Source: Bacillota bacterium
GTDB taxonomy: Bacteria > Bacillota > Clostridia > Lachnospirales > Lachnospiraceae
Length of the DNA stretch: 64,000 bases
Direction of reading: 5' to 3'
Assembly: GCA_023412855.1 (NCBI GenBank)
Contig: JAEZRJ010000078.1
Coordinates: forward strand, 79,673-143,672
Position numbers and translations under genes: made by a program
Part shown: positions 42,130 through 50,877 of the stretch, piece by piece
How the letters are laid out: each line of letters begins with the position of its first letter
Position numbering within the stretch: position 1 is the stretch's first letter
The notes under the pieces: model-generated
Database searches by the model: none
What the model saw: the letters and a program-made list of their open reading frames with translations, nothing else
What the model was told of the DNA's origin: nothing

Positions 42130-43223
42130 TTGTTATATTCGTTACAAGCGTCTATGACAAGGTTAATTTCCTCCTCTGTCATTTCCGGGAACATAGGAAG
42201 GGTAATGCAGTGCTCTGCCAAATATTCTGCATTTGGGCAATCTCCTTTTCGATAGTTCAAGTGCGCATATGCCTGCTGTAAATGACAGGGCACCGGGTAA
42301 TGCCTGTTGCATTCAATTCCCCGCTCATCCATAAAACGAAGGAAAGCTTCTGCATCCGGTACGGTAATGACAAATAGGTGAAACACTGATTCGGTATTGT
42401 CAGGATGTTCCTGCATTCGGATTCTCGGATTAACTATCTCTCTCAGATAACGATGCCCGATATCTTGTCTCCGGCGGGTCCATTCATCCAAATACTTCAG
42501 ACTGACGCTGAGAACGGCTCCCTGAATTCCCTCCATACGCATGTTATATCCTACTACATCGTGGTAATATCTCACCTTGCATCCTTGATTCTTTAATATA
42601 TCGATGTAGTCTATATATTTCTTATTATTTGATGTCACGCTGCCCGCTTCTCCAAAAGCATAAAGGTTCTTGCCAGGATAAAAGCTAAAGCATCCGATAT
42701 CGCCAAGGCCTCCCACCATTCTTCCGTCATATCTGGCATTATGGGCCTGCGCACAATCCTCCACCACATACAGGCTATGCCTATCCGCGATTTCCTTTAC
42801 CTCCCCAAAGTCGAAGGGCTGTCCATAAAGATGAACTCCGATAATCGCTTTCGTTTTTTCTGTGATCCTTTTTTCAATGGCTGCAGGATCAATTTCCCAT
42901 GTATCCTCAGTACAATCTACAAAAACCGGAATCGCCCCGGTATAGGTAACTCCCCATGCGGTAGCGATATAAGTGTTTGCAGGAACAATGACCTCATCTC
43001 CGGGACCGATACCAAGCGCCAGCATCGCAAGCTGAATGGCAGATGTTCCGTTATCCACTCCCGTCGCCGCTCTGACCCCAATATATTCTGCAAATTCCTG
43101 ATCGAACTTATCTGCGAACTTTCCTCCAGAAAAAGCAGTTTCTTCGCAGACCTCCTCTATCGCCTTCATATACTCGTCCTTATGATTTCTATAGTTTCTC
43201 CCTAAATCAACTCTTTTTAGCAT
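42126..43223 (-). CDS. DegT/DnrJ/EryC1/StrS sugar aminotransferase
   Basis: A PLP-dependent enzyme of 365 residues that aminates a nucleotide keto-sugar. Landmarks are GVDNGTSAIQLAMLALGIGPGDEVIVPANTY, GVHLYGQPFD, VEDCAQAHNARYDG and the PLP lysine in FSFYPGKNLYAFGEAG. RHYPVPCHLQQAY near the C-terminus is also typical. GAGG is nine bases before the start, which overlaps the upstream GT2 gene by 17 bases. The dTDP-4-keto-6-deoxyglucose made by rfbA/rfbB is a possible substrate after 3,4-isomerisation, but no isomerase gene is seen in the window. An amino sugar in the polysaccharide is therefore likely. Confidence 0.94.
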   Translation of the reverse strand: MLKRVDLGRNYRNHKDEYMKAIEEVCEETAFSGGKFADKFDQEFAEYIGVRAATGVDNGTSAIQLAMLALGIGPGDEVIVPANTYIATAWGVTYTGAIPVFVDCTEDTWEIDPAAIEKRITEKTKAIIGVHLYGQPFDFGEVKEIADRHSLYVVEDCAQAHNARYDGRMVGGLGDIGCFSFYPGKNLYAFGEAGSVTSNNKKYIDYIDILKNQGCKVRYYHDVVGYNMRMEGIQGAVLSVSLKYLDEWTRRRQDIGHRYLREIVNPRIRMQEHPDNTESVFHLFVITVPDAEAFLRFMDERGIECNRHYPVPCHLQQAYAHLNYRKGDCPNAEYLAEHCITLPMFPEMTEEEINLVIDACNEYNN

Positions 43224-43947
43224 TCGCTTTGTCCTCTTTCTTAAATTCCCTGTAGAGCCTTTTTATTTGCATTAGATAATTTCTTATCGTTTTCCATAAC
43301 TTTACCGTAGTATTATAATCCTCCTGCCATTCCACCGGCATGTCCATGATACGTACTCCTCCCCGCTCTGCGCGAAGCAGCATCTCAACTGTATAGAACC
43401 ATCCGTTCTCATTCCCCGATACTTCGATTAATTCGTCTGCTACTTTTTTACGCATAAAAGTAAAACCGCAAACTGCATCAGTGGATTTCATTTTTAAAAT
43501 ACTTTTTAAAAGTATCAGAAGGCCTTTTGATGTGATTTTCCGATACCATTTCCTTCCTTGTGTATCTGACTGTCTGCTGAATCTTGTGCCATTAATATAT
43601 TCTATATCCTCTCTATTCTCAAAAATGCGGATGGCTTCCCCCAGATGCTTAATATTCGTGGATAAGTCGATATCCATATACCCCACAATATCGCTGGTGT
43701 TTCTCTTTATGCCTTCTCTGAAAGCCACTCCAACCCCTCGTTCTTCCACCCTCACATATGTTACCTCTTCATACATTTCACAAAGTTCCTTTGCAATTTC
43801 AGGTGTTTCATCTGTCGATCCGTTATCTAAAATCATAAGTGTGCACGGCGCATTGCAATTTTTTCGTAAATACTCAACCGTCGTCACAATGCCATTTTTA
43901 AGTCTGAGTTTCTCATTCAATACCGGAAATAAAATAGTAATATCCAT
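43207..43947 (-). CDS. GT2 glycosyltransferase
   Basis: A 246-residue GT-A enzyme from ATG 43947, chosen because AAGGAG is six bases upstream; a GTG five codons earlier is an alternative. ILFPVLNEKLRLKNG, LMILDNGSTDETPE and YMDIDLSTN (acidic metal site) show the GT2 core. CGFTFMRKKVADELI and ENGWFYTVEMLL are DPM1-like landmarks. No membrane anchor is seen, unlike the GT2 genes next to it. The family transfers sugar from a nucleotide donor to a lipid phosphate or glycan. It lies in a five-gene minus-strand operon. Confidence 0.9.
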   Translation of the reverse strand: MDITILFPVLNEKLRLKNGIVTTVEYLRKNCNAPCTLMILDNGSTDETPEIAKELCEMYEEVTYVRVEERGVGVAFREGIKRNTSDIVGYMDIDLSTNIKHLGEAIRIFENREDIEYINGTRFSRQSDTQGRKWYRKITSKGLLILLKSILKMKSTDAVCGFTFMRKKVADELIEVSGNENGWFYTVEMLLRAERGGVRIMDMPVEWQEDYNTTVKLWKTIRNYLMQIKRLYREFKKEDKANAKKS

Positions 43948-43967
43948 TTTCAGCTCCTTCACTGCTT

Positions 43968-44915
43968 TTACCTTTTTGAGACCTTTTCCACATACTCCAC
44001 TAAATATCTCTGATGTTTAAATATGAGATTCAATAATACCGATAAGTACTTCAAAATAATCGCCAGTAAAATAAATACGCCGAAAAAACCGAATGCAAGA
44101 AATCCCATAGTAGATATCCAGCCTTCCACCGGCTTATACGAACTAAAAATGGAACTGATAATATAAATCAGGACTCCAAAGGAAAATATTAAAAACGCTC
44201 CGCTGATCAGTAATGCGGTTTTCTCCAGTACATCAGTAAAATAGATAAAAGAGTCCATTGCAAGACTTGTACGCTCATTTCGGTTTGTCTTATTCCGCGT
44301 TCTTCCGCCCTTTTGGCAGTCCTCATAATATATCGTATCCGTTTTTAAACCGCAATTCATATATACCGCCTTCCTATAAGGAATATAGGTACCGAGAGTA
44401 TTCACTCTGTTAATCGCCCTTCTGGATAGAATTCGAAATGTTTCCTGGCCGATTTTATTCTTTGACCAACTGGTCAGATTATAAAAGAAATAAAACAGCT
44501 TGGATGTCAGCTTAACTCGACTTTTACAACTGGTAGAGACGATATCATACCCATCCAGCAGCCTTTTATATACCTTCACGATAAGCTCAGGAGAATAATC
44601 ACAGTTCATATCGTCAAATTCATATACAAAGTCGCCGATTGCCAGATCTCTTCCTGCATTCATTGACGCTTCCAATCCTTGAAAATGACTCATATGCACA
44701 ATATTTATTATATTATTCTCTTCACAGAGTGAAAAGTATTCTTTTAATACCTCTATACCATCATCTACCGATGCATCATTCACACAAATAACTTCATATT
44801 TCTCAAAGGTATCCATAAATACCCGCAATGTTTGCTCGAAAAAACGGACTATATTCGAGCTGTCGTTATGTACGTACACAACAATAGATATAAACTTGCT
44901 TTCTTTTTTTTCCAT
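43968..44915 (-). CDS. GT2 glycosyltransferase with two membrane helices (GtrB-like)
   Basis: A 315-residue protein with the GT-A motifs ISIVVYVHNDSSN, VICVNDASVDDGIEVL and YEFDDMNCDYSPEL (the acidic site is Asp-Asp-Met rather than Asp-x-Asp). Two C-terminal helices (residues ~230-255 and 265-300) anchor it. Build and length fit the family that makes polyprenyl-phosphate sugars, although the central part (residues 130-210) is not typical and may give a special specificity. The start ATG overlaps the stop of the upstream flavoprotein by one base (TAATG). It is in an operon with a GT2, an aminotransferase and a large membrane protein. Confidence 0.88.
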   Translation of the reverse strand: MEKKESKFISIVVYVHNDSSNIVRFFEQTLRVFMDTFEKYEVICVNDASVDDGIEVLKEYFSLCEENNIINIVHMSHFQGLEASMNAGRDLAIGDFVYEFDDMNCDYSPELIVKVYKRLLDGYDIVSTSCKSRVKLTSKLFYFFYNLTSWSKNKIGQETFRILSRRAINRVNTLGTYIPYRKAVYMNCGLKTDTIYYEDCQKGGRTRNKTNRNERTSLAMDSFIYFTDVLEKTALLISGAFLIFSFGVLIYIISSIFSSYKPVEGWISTMGFLAFGFFGVFILLAIILKYLSVLLNLIFKHQRYLVEYVEKVSKR

Positions 44916-46045
44916 TATAAAAGCTCCTCCAAATCATACACCGTATTGATTTTTCCCGATAATACGCTAACAAAGTACGGTTTTTCCGAATCTATCCGAA
45001 TTTTCGTCGGCCGCGAATCATCCACCTCAGAAGATTTCAAAATCGGTTTCATAGAAAACAAAGAGTCTACATATTCGTATTGATATTCATCTTTTAAATA
45101 CTTTCTTGCCAAATGATCCATATATTGCCATGCAGTAGGCGGCTTATTCTCACATTCGTTACAATTTCTCAACTGATTTTCACTGCATTCCAATTCCTTC
45201 TGACATGAAAAAACAGGTAATCTGTCATAACTGGTTACATGAGGGGTAAAGGTTACCGACGTCAAAGAATGATACCCCGTCTTCCCAAAAGGCATAATAG
45301 AAAAAAAAGGGCCATCCATTACCGTAATTCCAACATCCTTCAGCTTATCTCCCGGCTTACAAAGAATAATTTCACATAGTTCATACTTAATGTCAAAAAG
45401 ATCTTTATTTTCGCTTTCCGGTTGAATAAACCGCAATATCTGATTGGCAGAAGCATAAGTAGCATTTAATACAAATTCTGTTTCAAAGCTTCCTTTGTTC
45501 CTTACGCTTACTTCGAACTTGTCTCCGACTTTTCTTATGCTTTCTATCTTCGCACCGTATATTTCTTTGATCTTGCTTTGTCCGGCCAGCTCTTTCACAT
45601 AAAAATCTCTTAAGAGCATCGCATCATAAGTGTATTCCTCCGTCAGAAATGCTCCGTCGCACTGACCTTCTCTAAAATATCTCGATACCGGCATTTCCTC
45701 ACAGCGAATGCGTGCCGCTTCACAAAATGCGGTAAACTGTTTCGCATCGGTCCATGAATACTGTGCCGAAGTCGCATAAATCTGCTGAAATGACGAATAA
45801 ATGCAAAAATCGAATTCTTCCGCAAACCGTCTGAAATACCCGGCCGATTTTACTGCTGTTGAAATACTTCTCGGATAATGATACCCCATGTGAACTCGCG
45901 CCTGATTAATATACGTAGCTCTTTTAAACGGAGCATCTTCACATTCGAGGAGTAGAATCTGCTCGCCCTTTTTGGCACAGTATAACGCTGCATACATTCC
46001 ATACAAGCCTGCCCCTATAATAATCTTATCGTATACCTTCCTCAT
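44915..46045 (-). CDS. FAD-dependent oxidoreductase (DAO-like)
   Basis: A 376-residue flavoprotein. KIIIGAGLYGMYAALYCAKKGEQILLLE is the N-terminal FAD-binding motif with its acidic end. NQARVHMGYHYPRS near residue 47 resembles the flavin-contact loop of D-amino-acid-oxidase-like proteins. EFVLNATYASANQIL near residue 190 is also family-like. Substrate unknown; in polysaccharide operons such proteins may oxidise a sugar or reduce a double bond. Four cysteines around CSENQLRNCNECE (~residues 290-302) are odd for the family and could bind a metal or form disulfides. It is coupled to the following GT2. Confidence 0.85.
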   Translation of the reverse strand: MRKVYDKIIIGAGLYGMYAALYCAKKGEQILLLECEDAPFKRATYINQARVHMGYHYPRSISTAVKSAGYFRRFAEEFDFCIYSSFQQIYATSAQYSWTDAKQFTAFCEAARIRCEEMPVSRYFREGQCDGAFLTEEYTYDAMLLRDFYVKELAGQSKIKEIYGAKIESIRKVGDKFEVSVRNKGSFETEFVLNATYASANQILRFIQPESENKDLFDIKYELCEIILCKPGDKLKDVGITVMDGPFFSIMPFGKTGYHSLTSVTFTPHVTSYDRLPVFSCQKELECSENQLRNCNECENKPPTAWQYMDHLARKYLKDEYQYEYVDSLFSMKPILKSSEVDDSRPTKIRIDSEKPYFVSVLSGKINTVYDLEELL

Positions 46046-46069
46046 AGTAATCTTCTACCCTTTTATTTT

Positions 46070-48088
46070 TTATTCCTTTTCAATAATGATATCGGAAACG
46101 ATCATATCCGCACTGCCTATATTCCACAAGGCGAATTCCAAGTTCTCTGCGTGTTCTAAAAGTTCTACCTCATAGGTTATCTGCGTATCCCCGATAATTA
46201 CATTCTGCGGTTCAAGATTCTTATTCCCGCCGTCATAATAGCATTTTATATCTGTGGATACAAGATTACTTCCCGTTACCGTAACCTTATATTTTCCCGC
46301 CTCCGCATTCAGATACGGTCCATAAGTATTTCCATAAGAATGTATGTTCCATGTGCCGTCCACGACCTCTCCGCTATTCATGAACCGGCCGTTTTCAAGC
46401 TCATAGCGGTATGTAGTCAGGTCTTTCTCTGTAAGAGGCTGCATATCCCCGAGGGGAGCACTGCATCCGACGATCAATCCATCTATCTCATAATAATTTA
46501 TCCCGTAATTCAGACATTTCTGCGCTTCATTTTTGAAAAAGATAAAAATGGTATCTGCCGGAAGCTCCTGAAGGGCCTCATCCCTCGCTATCCTTTCCTT
46601 ATCCCCGATAGAACGGGCAAAATAAAAATTGCTTAAGGTCAGCCCGTAATCCGACCCGTAATCGCCAAAGGAAAATAGCAGTTTTCTGCTGTTTGCCACA
46701 TCCGATACGAAGCATATATGCGCTGCATCTGTCTCCTCGGCCAGCATTCTCCAGGCCTCCGAGGGCAATAAAGTCTGATAGCTATTTACTTTATTGTATA
46801 CCTCATTCTTCTGTGCCAACATTCCCCTGATATCCGTAATCTGCAGAAGCAGGCAAAGTGTCAGCAAAATTCCCTTCGTCCGCTTGCTTATCATCTTTAT
46901 ATCCATGCATACTGCACCAAACACAAGAAGGTATACTGCCGGCCATATCAGGCGCCCTGTAGCCCGGAAAACGCTCCACATTTTATAAATAAACCCGGAA
47001 ACGGGCAGCTCATATAATACCTTGTCGTTGTACATTACGATATTGGAAGCCGATACGATGAGTGTAATCATAATGATAAGCGCATAGGCAAGCCCCTGAA
47101 CATGCTCATTCATCCATACGGATATCCGCACCTTCTTCATCACGATACTTCCCAGCCATAAAACAAAAGAGAAGAAAAGCAACACCAAAATTCCAAGTCC
47201 CAGGTATGCGAAGCCCTCGTACTGGCTGTCCGTATAAGGCATGTCTTTCCAATAGCCTGACCATCCCTGGGGATTGAAGAATCCATTCAAATTAAAACTG
47301 TAATATCCTACTCCGTCGTTCCCGGCCTGCATTCCTGAGCCAAAGCCTCCTAAGAGGAACACCACAACCGATGCTGCTCCTATATAGGATAAAAGCGGCA
47401 GCAGCACTTTCCACTTCTTCCTTCCTCTTACGAAATCGATCAGCGTAAATCCGAGAAGGATAATTCCGCACATAGGCAGAAAATATATATGAATGCTTGC
47501 GCATAGAGCTCCTAACAGTGCCCAGCCAATCAGCGCGTTCTTCGTCTTGCTAAATACTTCGTCATAATATACGATGAACGTAAGCGCCAGAAGGCACAAG
47601 AAATGAGCGGAAAGAGACGTCATCCAGTACATTCTGTCAATAAATACGGGACTCAGTATAAATAGCATCCCACCCAGCACTACCAAAAAATCATTCTTCA
47701 AATATTTCTTCACGAGGACCGCGCCAATTCCCCCCTGAAGCATGAAGCATAAGAGACCGAACCATCCGAAATACTGGAACTGTGCCGGCAGCAGAAACCG
47801 AATCGCTTTAAAAAACACTGCGAAAAGTGGTATAGAATCAGTAAAGATAACCGAAGTCACATTGGGATATGCTATCGTATCGATGAGTCCAAAAGGGAAT
47901 TTCCAGCTCGCATGCCTGAAGAACTTCCAGCCAAGATAGTGTTGGGTCAAATCCCCGTCATCGCTGGTCATAAGCCAGTCCGTATAACAAGGATTCAAAA
48001 TATGTACGCCATAAATCAATACAAATACTACCGCCCCCAGCAGTGCGCAAATCCATACCGACTTATTATCAACAAGCTTCTTTTTCAT
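46070..48088 (-). CDS. Large GT-C-like membrane protein (DUF6311-like)
   Basis: A 672-residue protein with about twelve membrane segments up to residue ~440. After the first helix is MTSDDGDLTQHYLGWKFFRH, the Asp-Gly-Asp-Leu-Thr-Gln-His-Tyr loop that I recall from the DUF6311 family and which resembles the catalytic loop of GT-C transferases. The last ~110 residues (WNIHSYGNTYGPYLNAEAGKY onwards) form a predicted beta-sandwich that could bind glycan. It is the first gene of a five-gene operon with a consensus promoter directly upstream. Expected role: transfer of a lipid-linked sugar outside the membrane. Confidence 0.82.
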   Translation of the reverse strand: MKKKLVDNKSVWICALLGAVVFVLIYGVHILNPCYTDWLMTSDDGDLTQHYLGWKFFRHASWKFPFGLIDTIAYPNVTSVIFTDSIPLFAVFFKAIRFLLPAQFQYFGWFGLLCFMLQGGIGAVLVKKYLKNDFLVVLGGMLFILSPVFIDRMYWMTSLSAHFLCLLALTFIVYYDEVFSKTKNALIGWALLGALCASIHIYFLPMCGIILLGFTLIDFVRGRKKWKVLLPLLSYIGAASVVVFLLGGFGSGMQAGNDGVGYYSFNLNGFFNPQGWSGYWKDMPYTDSQYEGFAYLGLGILVLLFFSFVLWLGSIVMKKVRISVWMNEHVQGLAYALIIMITLIVSASNIVMYNDKVLYELPVSGFIYKMWSVFRATGRLIWPAVYLLVFGAVCMDIKMISKRTKGILLTLCLLLQITDIRGMLAQKNEVYNKVNSYQTLLPSEAWRMLAEETDAAHICFVSDVANSRKLLFSFGDYGSDYGLTLSNFYFARSIGDKERIARDEALQELPADTIFIFFKNEAQKCLNYGINYYEIDGLIVGCSAPLGDMQPLTEKDLTTYRYELENGRFMNSGEVVDGTWNIHSYGNTYGPYLNAEAGKYKVTVTGSNLVSTDIKCYYDGGNKNLEPQNVIIGDTQITYEVELLEHAENLEFALWNIGSADMIVSDIIIEKE

Positions 48089-48133
48089 CTTTATCCTCGT
48101 ACTCCTTCAAAATTCATTCAATCTTCCTACACA

Positions 48134-48162
48134 ATATTAATACATGCCGCATATAATGTCAA
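48134..48162 (-). promoter_or_regulatory. Sigma-A promoter of the DUF6311-GT2-aminotransferase operon
   Basis: On the minus strand TTGACA (48157-48162), exactly 17 bases and TAATAT (48134-48139) lie about 45 bases before the ATG at 48088. GAGG precedes the start. Confidence 0.78.
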
Positions 48163-48246
48163 AAAATTCCAACTGCATACAAACCGAATTGTCAAACGAA
48201 AGGAGGTGTGTTACAGTTAACTTTATAAAATACCGGAGGCATACAT

Positions 48247-49503
48247 ATGATAACCACCACAAAAAGCAAAGTATTTATTCATAAGTTTTTATCCAAATGT
48301 TACTCTTTCCGAAGAGAAGGCTGTATTTTTATCTTCCTTCTTCTCTCTTTTCTCAGTTCGGCACCGTCTGCGCTTCACGATTGGAACAGCGGCTGGTATG
48401 TCATGGACTATTCCCTTGGCTTCGATTCCAGGCTTCTTATCGGGTCACTGCTTCGTTTGTTTTATCCCGACTATCTGCCTGCCAAAAGCGCATATGACTT
48501 TGTATTTTGCTCCATTATCGTATTTCTGATGCTGCTTTCCTACGTTCTCGGCTCCGCCCTAAAAAGGACAGACAAACTGCCTGCAAACACGGCCTTACTC
48601 CTTCTCATCGCACTTTATCTGCTTGGCCCCGGCTCTCCTGCCTACTTGTGGACCAGCGAGAATATGGGGCGGTTTGACCTGTATCTCATTATGCTGACCG
48701 TTTTTGCAGCCATTCTTTACATAAAAATATCTTCTGTGACAATGCGGCTGGTTTCCTTTACCGTTATCGGCCTTATAGCTCTGTGCGTCCACCAAGTATT
48801 TATGTTTATTTTCTTGCCTCTTTTATTTACCATGTTTGTGGATACTGTCTCGGAAAAGTGCAGAAAATCCGATTTTGTTCTAGGAATCCAAGGTCTTTTT
48901 CTTTTGGGTGTAGCTTTTGTTTATCTGCAGGTTTTCTCTCATCTTAACATTGGCACATTGGGGGATCTTACCGCACTTTTGTCCTCCAGAACGGACTTGA
49001 ATGTAAATGAAACAGCTCTCCGTTATGAATATTTTTGCACCATCGACACTGCCTTCTACGAGCTTATGCTAAACCAGCTCTCGGAACGCATTCGCTACGG
49101 CGCAGTGACCATCTTTCTTCTGTCTCCTTTAGCTCTTATCTACGGTTACCTTTGGAATCGCATCTTAAAGGCGGCAGGTGCGGCGAAATTAAAATATTCG
49201 CTGTTTTTACTAAGCCAGTTGTGCTTCATACCTGCCTTCTTGCTTGCCATCGACTGGGGCCGGTGGTTCGGCGCATTTCTTACGGTTCAAGCGCTGCAAA
49301 TCGTCCTTCTGGCTGCAAAAAAAGATGCTGTGGTTTTAGCAGGCCTTACAGAGCTTCGTACCTGCTTCCACAAACATCCTTATGTCTTTATCGCTGCAGG
49401 GCTCTGGATGGCTTCCTTAAGCAAGTTCCAGACGACACTGCTGCCGGATGCACCCTCATTTTTCGCCTCTGCGTATAAGCTCCTGCGCACGATATTTTTT
49501 TAA
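48247..49503 (+). CDS. Multi-membrane protein of unknown function
   Basis: A 418-residue protein with about ten hydrophobic segments. The loop after helix 1 is APSALHDWNSGWYVMDYSLGFDSRLLIGSLLR, with Asp residues placed like those of lipid-linked-sugar transferases. LWTSENMGRFDLYLI is a second polar loop. It is likely to act in glycan assembly but I do not recognise the family. CCGGAGG is nine bases before the ATG. It stands alone on the plus strand between two minus-strand operons, and its stop abuts the stop of the next gene with no terminator. Confidence 0.75.
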   Translation: MITTTKSKVFIHKFLSKCYSFRREGCIFIFLLLSFLSSAPSALHDWNSGWYVMDYSLGFDSRLLIGSLLRLFYPDYLPAKSAYDFVFCSIIVFLMLLSYVLGSALKRTDKLPANTALLLLIALYLLGPGSPAYLWTSENMGRFDLYLIMLTVFAAILYIKISSVTMRLVSFTVIGLIALCVHQVFMFIFLPLLFTMFVDTVSEKCRKSDFVLGIQGLFLLGVAFVYLQVFSHLNIGTLGDLTALLSSRTDLNVNETALRYEYFCTIDTAFYELMLNQLSERIRYGAVTIFLLSPLALIYGYLWNRILKAAGAAKLKYSLFLLSQLCFIPAFLLAIDWGRWFGAFLTVQALQIVLLAAKKDAVVLAGLTELRTCFHKHPYVFIAAGLWMASLSKFQTTLLPDAPSFFASAYKLLRTIFF

Positions 49504-50877
49504 TTACTTTAATTGCTCCCAATCCTCTCTCGGAACCGCCGTGATACTGTTTACCCCATAATAAGTAGCATATGCGATGTTTACCCAGTAACCGCTGTCC
49601 TCGCTGAGTTCGGAATTGTAAGCGTCGCTGTACTTCGTCTCAAAGGCCGGACGAAGCAGAGATACGGTGATATCCATGTTTCCCGATGCCTTCTGCTCTT
49701 CGATATAGGCAAATCGCTCCTCACTCTCTCTATAAATTCTTACCAGATTCGCCCCGCTGTCCATATACGTAAAGAGGAACGAAAGGGTAAAGATAGCCGT
49801 TATTCCAATTTTCAGTGCCTTCAAATACAAATCCTTGTCAGACACATCCACAATCCCCTGAATACAACTAATCATGAGGAAAACTCCGGCTCCAAAATAT
49901 GCTCTTGCGACTGGTTCAGGAGTCAGTACCAATGCGTAGCAGGTGGCTATAAAAACAAAGAAAAAGACAAGCATGTTCTTGCTGCGCTTCCACTGGGTCT
50001 GCTGCAGTCTGACAAGAACAAACACCGCAATGCAGATTGCAAGAAGGATAAAAAAGTGACTTTGAATTGCCAGATTGCATTTCAGCCATCTGGAAGCGAT
50101 AGCAAGAAGCCCCGTATGCTCCTCTTCCATATACTGCTGCCTGTTAGCATTTCCCGGGGCCAGTATCATAAAGAGGAAGCCGATCATATTTCCCGCCACC
50201 CCGCTCATCATCCAGAGACGCACCTTTTTCTTCTCCCAGAAATAAAAGCCGATCCATATAAGTGTCAGCAAAATACAGCCGCCGGAGGTATTCTCATTGC
50301 ACCAGCCGGCCGCTATTCCCATCAGAAATAAGCCGATTGCCGGCGCTGTCTGCTGTGAATCTCTGTAATTCTTCTTCAAGCAGTAGCGAAATGCCGAAAT
50401 GTAACCGAGGATGATTGTGCTTCCCCACAAATAATTGCAGGCTCCCGTTTCCCACAGAACCGTCTGGGCAAAAGACACCGAAAACGTCCAGAGGAAAAGG
50501 TTGATAAGAAGATATACAAAAACGTCGTATTTTTTCTTAAACTCAATGTTGTAATACATAAAAAGCGTAAGCGCAACGAACGCCATACTGTTGAAGATAT
50601 TAAAAATCCACTTATCTCCCGTTAAGAAGGTGCGGAGTATCATATGATTGACACTTCTTCCCGTCCATGTTGCGTATTGCTGCATCTCCTGCCTGATCAA
50701 ATCAAGAAAGGAACCGGCACCAGCAACAATTTTTCCATAGGCCAAATCGTCAGTCATTGCCGGTGTAAACGTATTGTAAATAAAAATCATCAAAAAAGAA
50801 GAGACGATTAAGAAATAAAAAATGATTCTCCTAAAACTTTCGTTCTTTATATCAAAAGCATCACGATTCATACGCAT
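49504..50877 (-). CDS. GT-C-like membrane protein (DUF6056-like)
   Basis: About 457 residues from ATG 50877, which has AAGGG six bases upstream; starts at 50883 or 50871 are also possible. There are about eleven hydrophobic segments. FTPAMTDDLAYGKIVAG in the first outside loop has the Asp-Asp pair that I associate with the DUF6056 family. WCNENTSGGCILL and ILAPGNANRQQYM are further conserved-looking loops. It overlaps the flavoprotein gene upstream by about 17 bases. It probably transfers a sugar from a lipid carrier. Substrate unknown. Confidence 0.8.
   Translation of the reverse strand: MRMNRDAFDIKNESFRRIIFYFLIVSSFLMIFIYNTFTPAMTDDLAYGKIVAGAGSFLDLIRQEMQQYATWTGRSVNHMILRTFLTGDKWIFNIFNSMAFVALTLFMYYNIEFKKKYDVFVYLLINLFLWTFSVSFAQTVLWETGACNYLWGSTIILGYISAFRYCLKKNYRDSQQTAPAIGLFLMGIAAGWCNENTSGGCILLTLIWIGFYFWEKKKVRLWMMSGVAGNMIGFLFMILAPGNANRQQYMEEEHTGLLAIASRWLKCNLAIQSHFFILLAICIAVFVLVRLQQTQWKRSKNMLVFFFVFIATCYALVLTPEPVARAYFGAGVFLMISCIQGIVDVSDKDLYLKALKIGITAIFTLSFLFTYMDSGANLVRIYRESEERFAYIEEQKASGNMDITVSLLRPAFETKYSDAYNSELSEDSGYWVNIAYATYYGVNSITAVPREDWEQLK

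Noticed and set aside
49513..50331. A 272-codon plus-strand frame opposite the DUF6056-like gene
   Set aside because: Antisense shadow; basic, Lys/His-rich composition typical of the reverse of a membrane protein gene.
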